A DNA stretch of 9,969 bases from assembly GCA_964471945.1 (NCBI GenBank), contig CAYYIJ010000079.1:1-9969 (forward strand), written 5' to 3'. Positions 1 through 7,300 of this stretch are shown here, piece after piece. The notes beneath the pieces were generated by a model, which did not search any database, was not told the DNA's origin, and saw nothing but the letters and a program-made list of their open reading frames with translations. A program made the translations under genes and the position numbers. The stretch is from JASEHD01 sp964471945. GTDB taxonomy: Bacteria > Bacteroidota > Ignavibacteria > UBA10030 > SZUA-254. Within the stretch, counting starts at the first letter, position 1. The number at the start of each line of letters is the position of its first letter.

Positions 1-18
1 TAAAGTGTAATAATATTC

Positions 19-567
19 TTAATGATGCCCATGTCCCTCGTGCTCATCTTTTTTCACTTTACCTTCAATAATATCTTTTTGTTCCTGACTTATCTCGCCG
101 CCGCCTTGCATTAACACACCCGTTGCAATAAACATCACAACTTTTTGTTTACCTTTAATTTTTTCAATTTCTTTTTTAGATTTACCAGCTTCCTCAGCCC
201 AATGCTTTAAGGTTTCCTCATCTACAGTCTCGTATTTTACTCTCCCCTGCATCTTAACTTTTTTTCCTTTCGAATCATGAGGGACGAAAAAACTGTATCC
301 TTCAAATTTAACACGCATTACGTTCTTTCCAACACCTACCTCCATCCAGCAGCCCTTATTCTGACAAACCGCACCAACAACTCCCTCGATTAGGATTTCA
401 TTTTTCCAATATTTATTTGGCTTCTTATATGCATCCTTAATCGGTGTTACTTTTTTTAGTTTTATCTCTTCACCATACAATTTCCAATCCTTTCCACTAG
501 CAAGCATCGTGGACGGGATGGTTAGTAATATTAAAAGAATAAAAGAAAAGGAATATTTTGTTTTCAT
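19..567 (-). CDS. Secreted DUF4920-type protein with His-rich C-terminus
   Basis: 182 residues. Residues 1-24 look like a Sec signal peptide: basic MKTK start, hydrophobic core at about 7-20, likely cleavage near LAS-GK. The mature part has the GVVGAVCQNKGCWMEV block (residues 62-77, Cys68 and Cys73), which I recognise as the hallmark of DUF4920, a small probably OB-like fold found in Bacteroidota and relatives. The following KVKMQGRV segment also fits. The tail (about 174-182) is rich in His and Glu (HEGHGHH), which suggests metal binding; that is inference. The start is supported by a GAGGT SD at 574-578, 6 nt from the ATG. The gene begins 22 nt after korC on the same strand with no terminator between, so it is probably the last gene of the kor transcript. 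No biochemical function is established for the family to my knowledge. Gene call is secure, family call good, role unknown. Confidence 0.85.
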   Translation of the reverse strand: MKTKYSFSFILLILLTIPSTMLASGKDWKLYGEEIKLKKVTPIKDAYKKPNKYWKNEILIEGVVGAVCQNKGCWMEVGVGKNVMRVKFEGYSFFVPHDSKGKKVKMQGRVKYETVDEETLKHWAEEAGKSKKEIEKIKGKQKVVMFIATGVLMQGGGEISQEQKDIIEGKVKKDEHEGHGHH

Positions 568-589
568 ATAACTACCTCATAATATGTAT

Positions 590-1144
590 TTAATTTAAAC
601 TAGCTTTTGCTTTCGATCCATACTCATAACCACGATTGAAAGCGTTAATATTCAGGTCTTCAGTCCCCTTAGGCACCGAAGCCGTTACCGCTTTCCGCAT
701 CGCATCGGGATTAATAATACCTGTTACTGCTACCATGAATCCTATCATAACGATGTTAATTACCATACGTTTCCCAAGTTCTTCTGCAATACGGGTCGCA
801 GGAATAGAAAAGTGTTTCACATCCTTCCTGAGGTTATGAGGTGCAACAAGTTCTTCTTCTGTAATAAGAGTACCGTTTGACGCAAGTTCTGGAGAAAATT
901 TTGTATACGCTTCTTGCGACATAACAATCATGATCTGTGGCGATGTGATGTATGGGTATGCGATTTCTTCCGGTGCTACGATTACTTGCGCACTGCAAGC
1001 GCTTCCTCTGGCTTCGGGTCCAAATGCCTGAATCATTGTAGCATGTTTATCATCGTAAATGGATGCTGCTCTACCGATGATGTATCCGCTGAGGATAACA
1101 CCCTGTCCGCCAAAACCACCGATTTTAATTTCTGTCCTGCTCAT
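590..1144 (-). CDS. korC: 2-oxoacid:ferredoxin oxidoreductase, gamma subunit
   Basis: 184 residues from the start chosen here. This is the gamma domain of a four-subunit 2-oxoacid:ferredoxin oxidoreductase (cytoplasm), which packs against the alpha/beta core and is needed for CoA-dependent oxidative decarboxylation. Seen: the N-terminal glycine-rich GGFGGQG (residues 9-15), then GPEARGSACSAQ, the counterpart of the family's G-x-E-x-RGG segment, and a hydrophobic MVINIVMIGF stretch. The reading frame stays open to 1180, but the ATG at 1144 is preferred because it has an AAAGGA SD (1152-1157) 7 nt upstream, starts 4 nt after the korB stop, and makes MSRTEIKIGGFGGQG fit the family N-terminus. 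The upstream alternative would overlap korB and add 12 atypical residues. It lies directly after korB in the order D-A-B-C. Confidence 0.92.
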   Translation of the reverse strand: MSRTEIKIGGFGGQGVILSGYIIGRAASIYDDKHATMIQAFGPEARGSACSAQVIVAPEEIAYPYITSPQIMIVMSQEAYTKFSPELASNGTLITEEELVAPHNLRKDVKHFSIPATRIAEELGKRMVINIVMIGFMVAVTGIINPDAMRKAVTASVPKGTEDLNINAFNRGYEYGSKAKASLN

Positions 1145-1148
1145 TTTT

Positions 1149-2024
1149 TTATCCTTTATATGGTGTGTACTTATCACCAAATTTCTTTGAGTAAAATTCG
1201 TTCATTGCATCTAAGTACGTCATCCTCTCTTTATCTACGAACTTGCCAACGATGATCTTACCCTGGAAATCGAGCGGAATCGTTTTCGTGTCTGCTCCAT
1301 TTCGAATTTCACTATGCTCTTTATAAAAAATCATCTGCTCTAGACCGTCTCCTAACTTATTACGTCGGCTGTACAATGTTGGACAAGGTGCAAGTATCTC
1401 GACAAACGAGAACCCTTTTTTCAATAAAGCTTCCTTGATTGCTTTCTGCAAGTGTCTTACGTGGTAAGCAGTCCAACGAGCAACGTATACAGCACCGCAC
1501 GACTCGGCAAGGTACGGAAGATTGAATGCTTCTTCGAAATTTCCATGTGGTGTCGTTGATGCTGTTGCACCAATCGGAGTTGTAGGGGCAACCTGTCCGC
1601 CGGTCATTCCATAAATAAAATTGTTAATAAGAACGACTGTCATATCTACATTTCGGCGAGCTGCATGAATAAAGTGATTTCCACCAATTGCAGTTAAATC
1701 TCCATCACCGCTGTAAACGATAACTTTCAATTCTGGATTTGCCAACTTCAAACCAGTGGCAAAAGGAATTGGTCGTCCATGCGTTGTATGGAAGGAATCT
1801 AATTTCAAGTATCCCGCAACACGTCCCGTACATCCGATACCAGAGACAATTGCAACTTTATGAAGGTCTAATCCGCTTTGTTCTAACGCGTGGACGAAAC
1901 AATTCACAGTTGTGCCGATACCACATCCCGGGCACCAAATGTGGGGCATGCGTTCCATCCGTAAAAATTCTTCCACCGTATTAGTTGGCATACTTTCGTC
2001 TATTTCTAATAATTCATGTTCCAT
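1149..2024 (-). CDS. korB: 2-oxoacid:ferredoxin oxidoreductase, beta subunit (ThDP, 4Fe-4S)
   Basis: 291 residues, the thiamine-diphosphate-binding catalytic subunit. The ThDP/Mg motif is clear: SGDGDLTAIGGNH (about 105-117) with VLINNFIYGMTGGQ (131-144). Cys31 and Cys34 (WCPGCG), Cys65 (SGIGC) and Cys214 (APCPT) have nearly the same spacing as the four cysteines that hold the single 4Fe-4S cluster of archaeal 2-oxoacid:ferredoxin oxidoreductases, so cluster binding is expected. THGR (81-84) is the usual substrate/ThDP-site segment. The N-terminus is roughly 19 residues longer than the shortest family members. The start is supported by an AAAGGA SD (2033-2038), 8 nt upstream, formed by the last two sense codons of korA. 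Substrate: 2-oxoglutarate is most likely from gene order and the KorA/KorB style, but a pyruvate or branched-chain substrate cannot be excluded from sequence reading alone. Confidence 0.94.
   Translation of the reverse strand: MEHELLEIDESMPTNTVEEFLRMERMPHIWCPGCGIGTTVNCFVHALEQSGLDLHKVAIVSGIGCTGRVAGYLKLDSFHTTHGRPIPFATGLKLANPELKVIVYSGDGDLTAIGGNHFIHAARRNVDMTVVLINNFIYGMTGGQVAPTTPIGATASTTPHGNFEEAFNLPYLAESCGAVYVARWTAYHVRHLQKAIKEALLKKGFSFVEILAPCPTLYSRRNKLGDGLEQMIFYKEHSEIRNGADTKTIPLDFQGKIIVGKFVDKERMTYLDAMNEFYSKKFGDKYTPYKG
1152..1157 (-). promoter_or_regulatory. SD of korC that decides the start
   Basis: AAAGGA, 7 nt before the ATG at 1144. It consists of the last Lys and Gly codons of korB, immediately before the korB TAA. 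It favours the 1144 start over the longer reading frame from 1180. Confidence 0.75.
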
Positions 2025-2029
2025 TCAAA

Positions 2030-3190
2030 TCATCCTTTAACACTATTTTTGATCACATTGTAAATATCTTTTGGATTATGCACCGAGCCGCCTCCATGCG
2101 GAACTAATTCAACCCGGGCTTTACCAGCAGCGGATCGCTCGACTTCACGAACCATCTGTCCATAGTTAATTTCGGGAACAACAAACCCTTTAACCTTCGG
2201 AGCAAGCTCTTTTATACGCTTCTCCGGGAAGGGCCATGCAACGATGAGCCGAAAATGTCCGATTTTCATACCTTCCTTTCGTGCTTGCTCGATAGCAGGA
2301 ATCGCAACACGAGAAGTTATTCCATACGAAACAACAACAACATCAGCACCATCAACTTGATCCTCTTTGTATTCAACAATCTTATCACAGTTTAAGCGAA
2401 TTTTATCAACGAGCCGATGAACCAATTTTTCCTGCGCACCAGCTGTCATTACCGGATAGCCGCGCTCATCGTGTGTTAAACCTGTTACATGAATGTTATA
2501 ACCATCTCCGGCTTTAACCATCGGTGGGACCAGATCACCACCTGGTTTAAAAAGAAGGAAATCTTCTTGCGATCCTTCATAATATCTTCTCGGATAAACT
2601 TCAATCTCGTCAGGATGTGGAATGACAACACGCTCGGTCATATGTCCCACACACTCATCCATCATAACTAATACCGGAACACGATATTGCTCAGACAAAT
2701 TGAATGCTTTGATTGTAAGATCAAAACACTCCTGCGGCGAATTCGGACAAACTGCAATGATACCATAATCGCCATGCGAGCCCCATCGTGCCTGCATCAT
2801 ATCGCCTTGTGCCGGTTGTGTTGGTAGTCCGGTTGATGGACCAGCACGTTGAACATCTACAAACACACACGGTGTTTCAGTCATCGCTGCCAAACCGATG
2901 TGTTCCATCATCAATGAAAAACCTGGACCCGACGTTACAGTCATCGCCATCTTTCCCGCCCAAACTGCTCCTTGAATAGCAATAGATGATGCAATTTCAT
3001 CCTCCATTTGAATGAACATACCACCAATTAGAGGAAAGCGGTCTGCTATGCGTTCAACTACTTCGGTTGACGGAGTTATGGGGTATCCAGCAACAAATCT
3101 GCATCCTGCTGCAATTGCTCCTTCGGCACAAGCGTGATCACCATCTATAAAATGCGCACCGGTTAATATTCCTTTTGGGTCTGCTTTCAC
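2030..3190 (-). CDS. korA: 2-oxoacid:ferredoxin oxidoreductase, alpha subunit
   Basis: 386 residues, typical for a stand-alone alpha chain not fused to gamma. It carries the YPITPST motif (36-42), the conserved substrate-recognition loop of this superfamily, the catalytic-type Glu in QMEDE (61-65), TSGPG (86-90) and the RAGPSTGLPTQ loop (115-125) followed by QGD. The C-terminal half holds the VVVSYGITSR transketolase-C-like segment and ends SVKG. With KorB it forms the ThDP active site for 2-oxoacid + CoA + oxidised ferredoxin to acyl-CoA + CO2 + reduced ferredoxin, reversible in reductive-TCA organisms. The start codon is GTG (3188-3190), with an AGGAG SD at 3197-3201 placed 6 nt upstream and overlapping the korD stop codon (TAGGAG), so translation is probably coupled to korD. 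The substrate assignment to 2-oxoglutarate is inference. Confidence 0.93.
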   Translation of the reverse strand: MKADPKGILTGAHFIDGDHACAEGAIAAGCRFVAGYPITPSTEVVERIADRFPLIGGMFIQMEDEIASSIAIQGAVWAGKMAMTVTSGPGFSLMMEHIGLAAMTETPCVFVDVQRAGPSTGLPTQPAQGDMMQARWGSHGDYGIIAVCPNSPQECFDLTIKAFNLSEQYRVPVLVMMDECVGHMTERVVIPHPDEIEVYPRRYYEGSQEDFLLFKPGGDLVPPMVKAGDGYNIHVTGLTHDERGYPVMTAGAQEKLVHRLVDKIRLNCDKIVEYKEDQVDGADVVVVSYGITSRVAIPAIEQARKEGMKIGHFRLIVAWPFPEKRIKELAPKVKGFVVPEINYGQMVREVERSAAGKARVELVPHGGGSVHNPKDIYNVIKNSVKG

Positions 3191-3196
3191 ATTATA

Positions 3197-3201
3197 CTCC
3201 T
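3197..3201 (-). promoter_or_regulatory. SD of korA overlapping the korD stop
   Basis: AGGAG lies 6 nt before a GTG start (3190). It shares bases with the TAG stop of korD (TAGGAG), which fixes the unusual GTG start and suggests translational coupling of korD and korA. Confidence 0.75.
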
Positions 3202-3451
3202 ATTTTTCTTTCTTTTTGAACATAAAACCATATACAGCAAAATCAGGACACATCAATCCACATATATTACAGCCATTACAAAGGTCCTGTGACACTAAAA
3301 CCGGTGGATGGTATCCTTTTGCATTATATTGGTCGGAAAGTTTTAACGCATCAGTGGGGCAAAATTCTACACAAAAACTACACCCCTTACATCGCTCGGC
3401 TGTTATAACTACTGAACCACCAACTTTTTTCTTCTGTTGTGCTTCTGCCAT
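3200..3451 (-). CDS. korD: 2-oxoacid:ferredoxin oxidoreductase, delta subunit (2x4Fe-4S ferredoxin)
   Basis: 83 residues, a small bacterial-type ferredoxin that carries electrons from the KorAB active site to free ferredoxin. Two complete cluster motifs are visible: Cys21-x2-Cys24-x2-Cys27-x3-Cys31-Pro and Cys58-x2-Cys61-x2-Cys64-x3-Cys68-Pro, so two 4Fe-4S clusters are expected. Both ends are lysine-rich (QQKKKV and FKKKEK). The ATG at 3451 has a GAAGG SD (3458-3462) 6 nt upstream. It is the first gene of the kor unit, and the preceding 174 nt are non-coding. The stop codon TAG overlaps the SD of korA. A general ferredoxin would also have these motifs; the delta-subunit assignment rests on the position directly before korA and the D-A-B-C order. 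Confidence 0.92.
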   Translation of the reverse strand: MAEAQQKKKVGGSVVITAERCKGCSFCVEFCPTDALKLSDQYNAKGYHPPVLVSQDLCNGCNICGLMCPDFAVYGFMFKKKEK

Positions 3452-3498
3452 TTATTGCCTTCAAAGATTATATATTTATATTAAAGTTATAGAACTAT

Positions 3499-3513
3499 AT
3501 ATGATAATCATAT
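3499..3513. promoter_or_regulatory. 7-1-7 palindrome upstream of korD (Fur/PerR-like operator candidate)
   Basis: ATATGATAATCATAT is a perfect inverted repeat with 7-bp arms around one central base, 48 nt upstream of the korD start. The 7-1-7 layout and the TGATAATCA core match the centre of Fur-family operators, although the outer bases differ from the Fur consensus. The 3452-3625 intergenic region is otherwise AT-rich. A TATAAT (3467-3472, minus strand) exists but is too close to the SD and lacks a good -35, so I do not call a promoter. Operator function is inference; AT-rich palindromes also arise by chance. Confidence 0.35.
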
Positions 3514-3625
3514 TTTACGCCAAAAATCAAAACGGATAAAATTCTTTTATAATTAACAAGAACACACATTTTTATCTCAATAATGAAAATATTATTACTA
3601 TGCAGTTCTTAATATTGAAAATATT

Positions 3626-4090
3626 TCACCTACTCTGTTTCGTTGCAGAGGAGTCACTCCATAACCAGATAAGGGAAATAAACATAATCAAACCTATTAC
3701 AACTACAACAATACCCATTATTATATGGAACAGCTCACTATGGTATTTAGGTCCCGAGAGAATGGTTATGATTAGTGGAGCAAGAACAACAGCAATTGAA
3801 TTAGCGATCGCAATGTTGCGTGCCCAAATACTTCCAGCGCGGACTCCAGCAGCTATAAAGAGTGTGCTAACACCAAAGGGAATCATTAAAAAGCCAATGA
3901 TAATTTGGTTAAGTATAAATATTTTAGAAAACTTAACAACCGATTCTTCTGTAATTTCTCCCGATAGCCAGCGACTAATGGTTAGTGTCGAAAATAATTG
4001 GATAAAACCAATGATGATTAGGAGCAGCCCGCATAATAATAAGATATTGGCAATTATTTCATTTCGAGTTTTATTTCTTATCCAATTCAT
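3626..4090 (-). CDS. Small four-helix membrane protein of unknown function
   Basis: 154 residues with four clear hydrophobic segments at about 13-34, 57-81, 88-112 and 120-144, a short basic N-terminus (NWIRNKTRN) and a polar tail (SDSSATKQSR). Before helix 3 it has AGVRAGSIWARN, resembling the Gly-x-Arg-x-Gly-x-x-Trp-Ala motif seen in several four-helix DUF families; I cannot name the exact family. The minus strand is chosen over the equally open plus-strand frame because only the minus product shows regular membrane segments and ordinary residue use. The start ATG at 4090 lacks a good SD (only a weak TGATAG-like stretch). It stands 174 nt upstream of korD on the same strand without an obvious terminator, so some read-through into kor is possible. 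No function is proposed. Confidence 0.72.
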   Translation of the reverse strand: MNWIRNKTRNEIIANILLLCGLLLIIIGFIQLFSTLTISRWLSGEITEESVVKFSKIFILNQIIIGFLMIPFGVSTLFIAAGVRAGSIWARNIAIANSIAVVLAPLIITILSGPKYHSELFHIIMGIVVVVIGLIMFISLIWLWSDSSATKQSR

Positions 4091-4143
4091 ACTATCATAT
4101 AAAATATACTTTAATCTAATTTTTTATCCAAAGGATGATACGA

Positions 4144-4159
4144 CTTCAAATATTTGAAG
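4144..4159. promoter_or_regulatory. Perfect 16-bp palindrome in divergent intergenic region
   Basis: CTTCAAATATTTGAAG reads identically on both strands. It lies 53 nt upstream of the membrane-protein gene (minus) and 186 nt upstream of the kinase gene (plus). If the weak minus-strand promoter at 4170-4199 is real, the palindrome would sit just past the transcription start, a common repressor position. Its size and symmetry fit a dimeric regulator's site; which regulator is unknown. Confidence 0.4.
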
Positions 4160-4169
4160 ATTCGTTTAC

Positions 4170-4199
4170 ATTATAATATCTCATTTTAAAGATTTACAA
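4170..4199 (-). promoter_or_regulatory. Weak sigma-70-like promoter candidate for the membrane-protein gene
   Basis: On the minus strand, TTGTAA (4194-4199) and TATAAT (4170-4175) are separated by 18 nt. The -10 is a perfect match and the -35 matches 4 of 6. The predicted leader would be about 70 nt. In such AT-rich DNA a match like this can be accidental. Confidence 0.25.
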
Positions 4200-4266
4200 T
4201 ATTTCCACAACATTAGAATTGGAAATCAAAAAAAATATTGTTACTATTTTCAATGAATTAATAAAA

Positions 4267-4283
4267 CTAAACTTGCAGTTTAG
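4267..4283. promoter_or_regulatory. 7-3-7 inverted repeat upstream of the kinase gene
   Basis: CTAAACT-TGC-AGTTTAG is a perfect inverted repeat with 7-bp arms and a 3-nt centre, extended by two more A/T pairs after one mismatch. It lies 62 nt upstream of the kinase start. No U-tract follows on either strand that would make it a convincing terminator, so an operator or mRNA leader hairpin is more likely. No clear promoter or SD was found between it and the start codon at 4346. Confidence 0.35.
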
Positions 4284-4345
4284 CTTAAAATTTTTATTAA
4301 AACATCTTTGTTTTATTGAACAATACTTAAAATTCTGATTTTATA

Positions 4346-7300
4346 ATGAATATCCGCATTTCACATTTTGAAATACTACACAAGTTAGGTGAGGGAGGAA
4401 TGGGTGTTGTTTATAAAGCAAACGATAATAAAAATAATCGGATAGTAGCACTAAAAGTTTTAAATCGAGAATCCGCTTTGGATGCTGACTTTCAGCGGCG
4501 TTTTCTTAGAGAAGCTGGAGTAGGTGCAAGTTTAATCCATCCCAACATTGTTCAAATGTACGAAACTGGTGAATACGAAAACCATACATTTATTAGCTTG
4601 GAGTTTATCGATGGGAAAAATTTGAGGGAAATATTGACAGGAGAAACTCTTTCACTCGAAAAAGTTGTTGACATTGGATTAGTTGTGTGTAAAGCACTTG
4701 GGTATGCCCATAATCAGAACATTATCCATCGCGACATAAAAGCTGAAAATATCATGATAACCACTGCAGGAACAATCAAAGTTATGGATTTTGGTTTAGC
4801 AAAAATTCAAAACGCCAGCATGTTAACTAAAGATGGAGATGTTTTAGGAACTGTTGCGTATATGTCTCCGGAGCAAGCAATAGGAGAAACTGTCGATCAC
4901 AGAACTGATATATTCTCACTAGGTATTGTACTTTATGAACTCCTTGCTGGTAAACTTCCATTCAGAGCCGAATATGAAACCGCTATTGTTTATTCAATCC
5001 TCAATATCGATCCGATAAGTATTCGAGAAATAAACAAAGAAATTCCTGAAGTGCTTGACAAAATTGTATTTAAAGCTTTGCAAAAGGATCGCCAAAAAAG
5101 ATACCAAACTATGGAAGATCTAGCAAATGATTTAACTCGAGTTAAGGCATTCTATAATGGTGAACGAGAAATACTTCCTTCAATATTCGAACTTACGGTT
5201 GGCAGTGATATTGTACCGGATGATGTGAAGGATTCCCAAATAAAATATGCAGCGAGAGATGTATTTCAGTCAACATTAGTCGGTCGCAAATATGAATTTG
5301 AATTACTAAGAACATTATTTTGTAAAGTTATCGAGGGAAATAGCCAAATCGTTTTCATCGGCGGTGAAGCTGGAATTGGTAAAACACGTTTGGTAGATGA
5401 ACTTGAAGCATATGGAAGAACTCTTCGAGCCAAAACACTTAGGGCTCAATGTACTTTCGGCCAAAAATATTACCCTTATTTACCTTTTATAGAAATCATA
5501 AGAAAATATTTAGACAATAAAGGAGTTATAAATGTTGACACATTAAAATTATTTATAACTGAATTTGCTCCCGAATTAATTCATCGTTTCCCAGTGATTC
5601 GACTATTTCTAAATATAGTAAGTGAAAAAGAAAATGAGTTGGGAAGTAAGGAACAACTTTGGGATACTATTTGCACCTTAATTATTAAAATATCACAAGA
5701 CCGACCACTTATTCTTTTTATTGACGATTTACATTGGTCTGACGAGGAAACCCTTAGTCTGCTTTCATATATTGCCCGCAATACTGTTCATTCACATGTA
5801 ATGATTATCTGTACATATAGGTCTGAAGAAATTCGTAAATCGGAAAGTGGGACAACTCATCCAATGGTTGAACTTGAACGAGGAATTAGTTCCGAGTATC
5901 ACTTTACTTCGATAAAGCTTGAGCGGCTACAAACATCTTCTATAAAAGAAATGGTAAATTCAATTTTTCCGGAATCAGATTTCGGTACATCATTTTATGA
6001 ATTGCTTTATAATGAAACAGAGGGAAATCCATTGTTTATCGTTGAGACCCTCAAGCTCTTGAAAACTGAAAATATAATTGAGAAAAAAGGTAACACCTTC
6101 CAATTAAAAGAAAATTATGATTTATTAGCAATACCAAAATCTATCCACGATATCGTAATGCGTAGGATTGGACGGTTAAAAGAAGATGAAAGAGAAATAT
6201 TAGAAATCGGGGCTGTCGAGGGTGAATCATTTCATTCTGGAACTATTGGTACATGTCTCGAGCTTCCAAGAGTAAAATTACTGAAGAAACTCCAATCTCT
6301 AGAAAGAGAACACCATATAATTCATCCAGAAGATAAAATGTATAGATTCGACCACGGTAAAATCCGAGAATTTCTTTACGATGCCATTACTCCAGAATTA
6401 CGGGTCGAGTATCATATAATGATTGGTTCCTACCTTTCCGAGAATTATTCCGAAGAAGAAAATCTCACACCCAATATTGCATATCACTTTTTAAAAGGTG
6501 AAGATGAACATCGCGCTCTTCCATTCTTAATAACTGCAGGAGAATGGTCAAAAAAACTCTTTGCAAACAAACAAGCTATTGAGTACTATCAGAAAGTTCT
6601 TGATATTTCTGATAATCCCAAACTCAACGAATCGGTAGCTATCAGTTCAGAAGAACGAATAAGGGTACTCGAAGGATTTGGTGATGTTTTGGCATTAATA
6701 GGAAACCATGAATCAGCTCTTGAAAGATTTAAAGAACTTATCACAATTGAAGAAATACCACCACTTAAGAAAGTTGAGATACTTAGAAAAATCGGAATGG
6801 TTTACAATGAAGAGGGAGAACATGAAAAGGCATTAAACACACTAAACCATGCTGATGAAGAATTAGAGAAATTAAGAATTCAGCAAAAGGGAAATATTGA
6901 TACAAATATCGCTATAGGTAAAACACGCATTACCAGATCGCGTGTATATAAATCTCTAGGTTTATATAATGAAGCTAAGAAAGAAGTTGAAGGTGGTTTA
7001 TCATTGATGGTAGAAAATCAGAATCCTATCGAGTTATCAAATGCTTATAACAATCTAGGTGTCATCTATGAAGACCTTGGTGCATTTGAACAAGCAACCG
7101 AAATGTACTCAAGGAGTCTTAAACTATGCGAACAGACTGGTGATAAAAAAGGAATTGCTGTAGCTTTTAATAACCTAGCTAACATACATTATTTCCAAGG
7201 GGACTATGGGAAGACTGTGGAAAATTCAAAGAAGAGTTTAGAAATCATGACAGCAATCGGTTATAGGTCTGGTATTGCTGGTGCGTGCAACAATCTCGGC

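Noticed and set aside
1145..1180. Upstream start for korC at 1180
   Set aside because: It would overlap korB by 32 nt and add 12 residues not typical of the family; the ATG at 1144 has a well-placed SD.
914..1255. 113-residue plus-strand frame across the korB/korC junction
   Set aside because: It is antisense to two well-supported genes and rich in Cys and Ser without any motif, which is typical of a shadow frame.
3462..3470. TAATCTTTG upstream of korD as a Bacteroidota-type -7 element
   Set aside because: Spacing within the element is one base too long for TAnnTTTG, it lies against the SD, and no matching -33 was found.
3600..4157. A 185-residue plus-strand frame antisense to the membrane protein
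   Set aside because: It has no SD or recognisable domain, and it extends into AT-rich intergenic DNA on both sides. The minus-strand product has regular membrane helices instead.
4342..4347. TATAAT overlapping the kinase start codon
   Set aside because: A -10 here would place transcription inside the gene; spacing to the nearest TTG is 20 nt or more. It is probably chance in AT-rich DNA.
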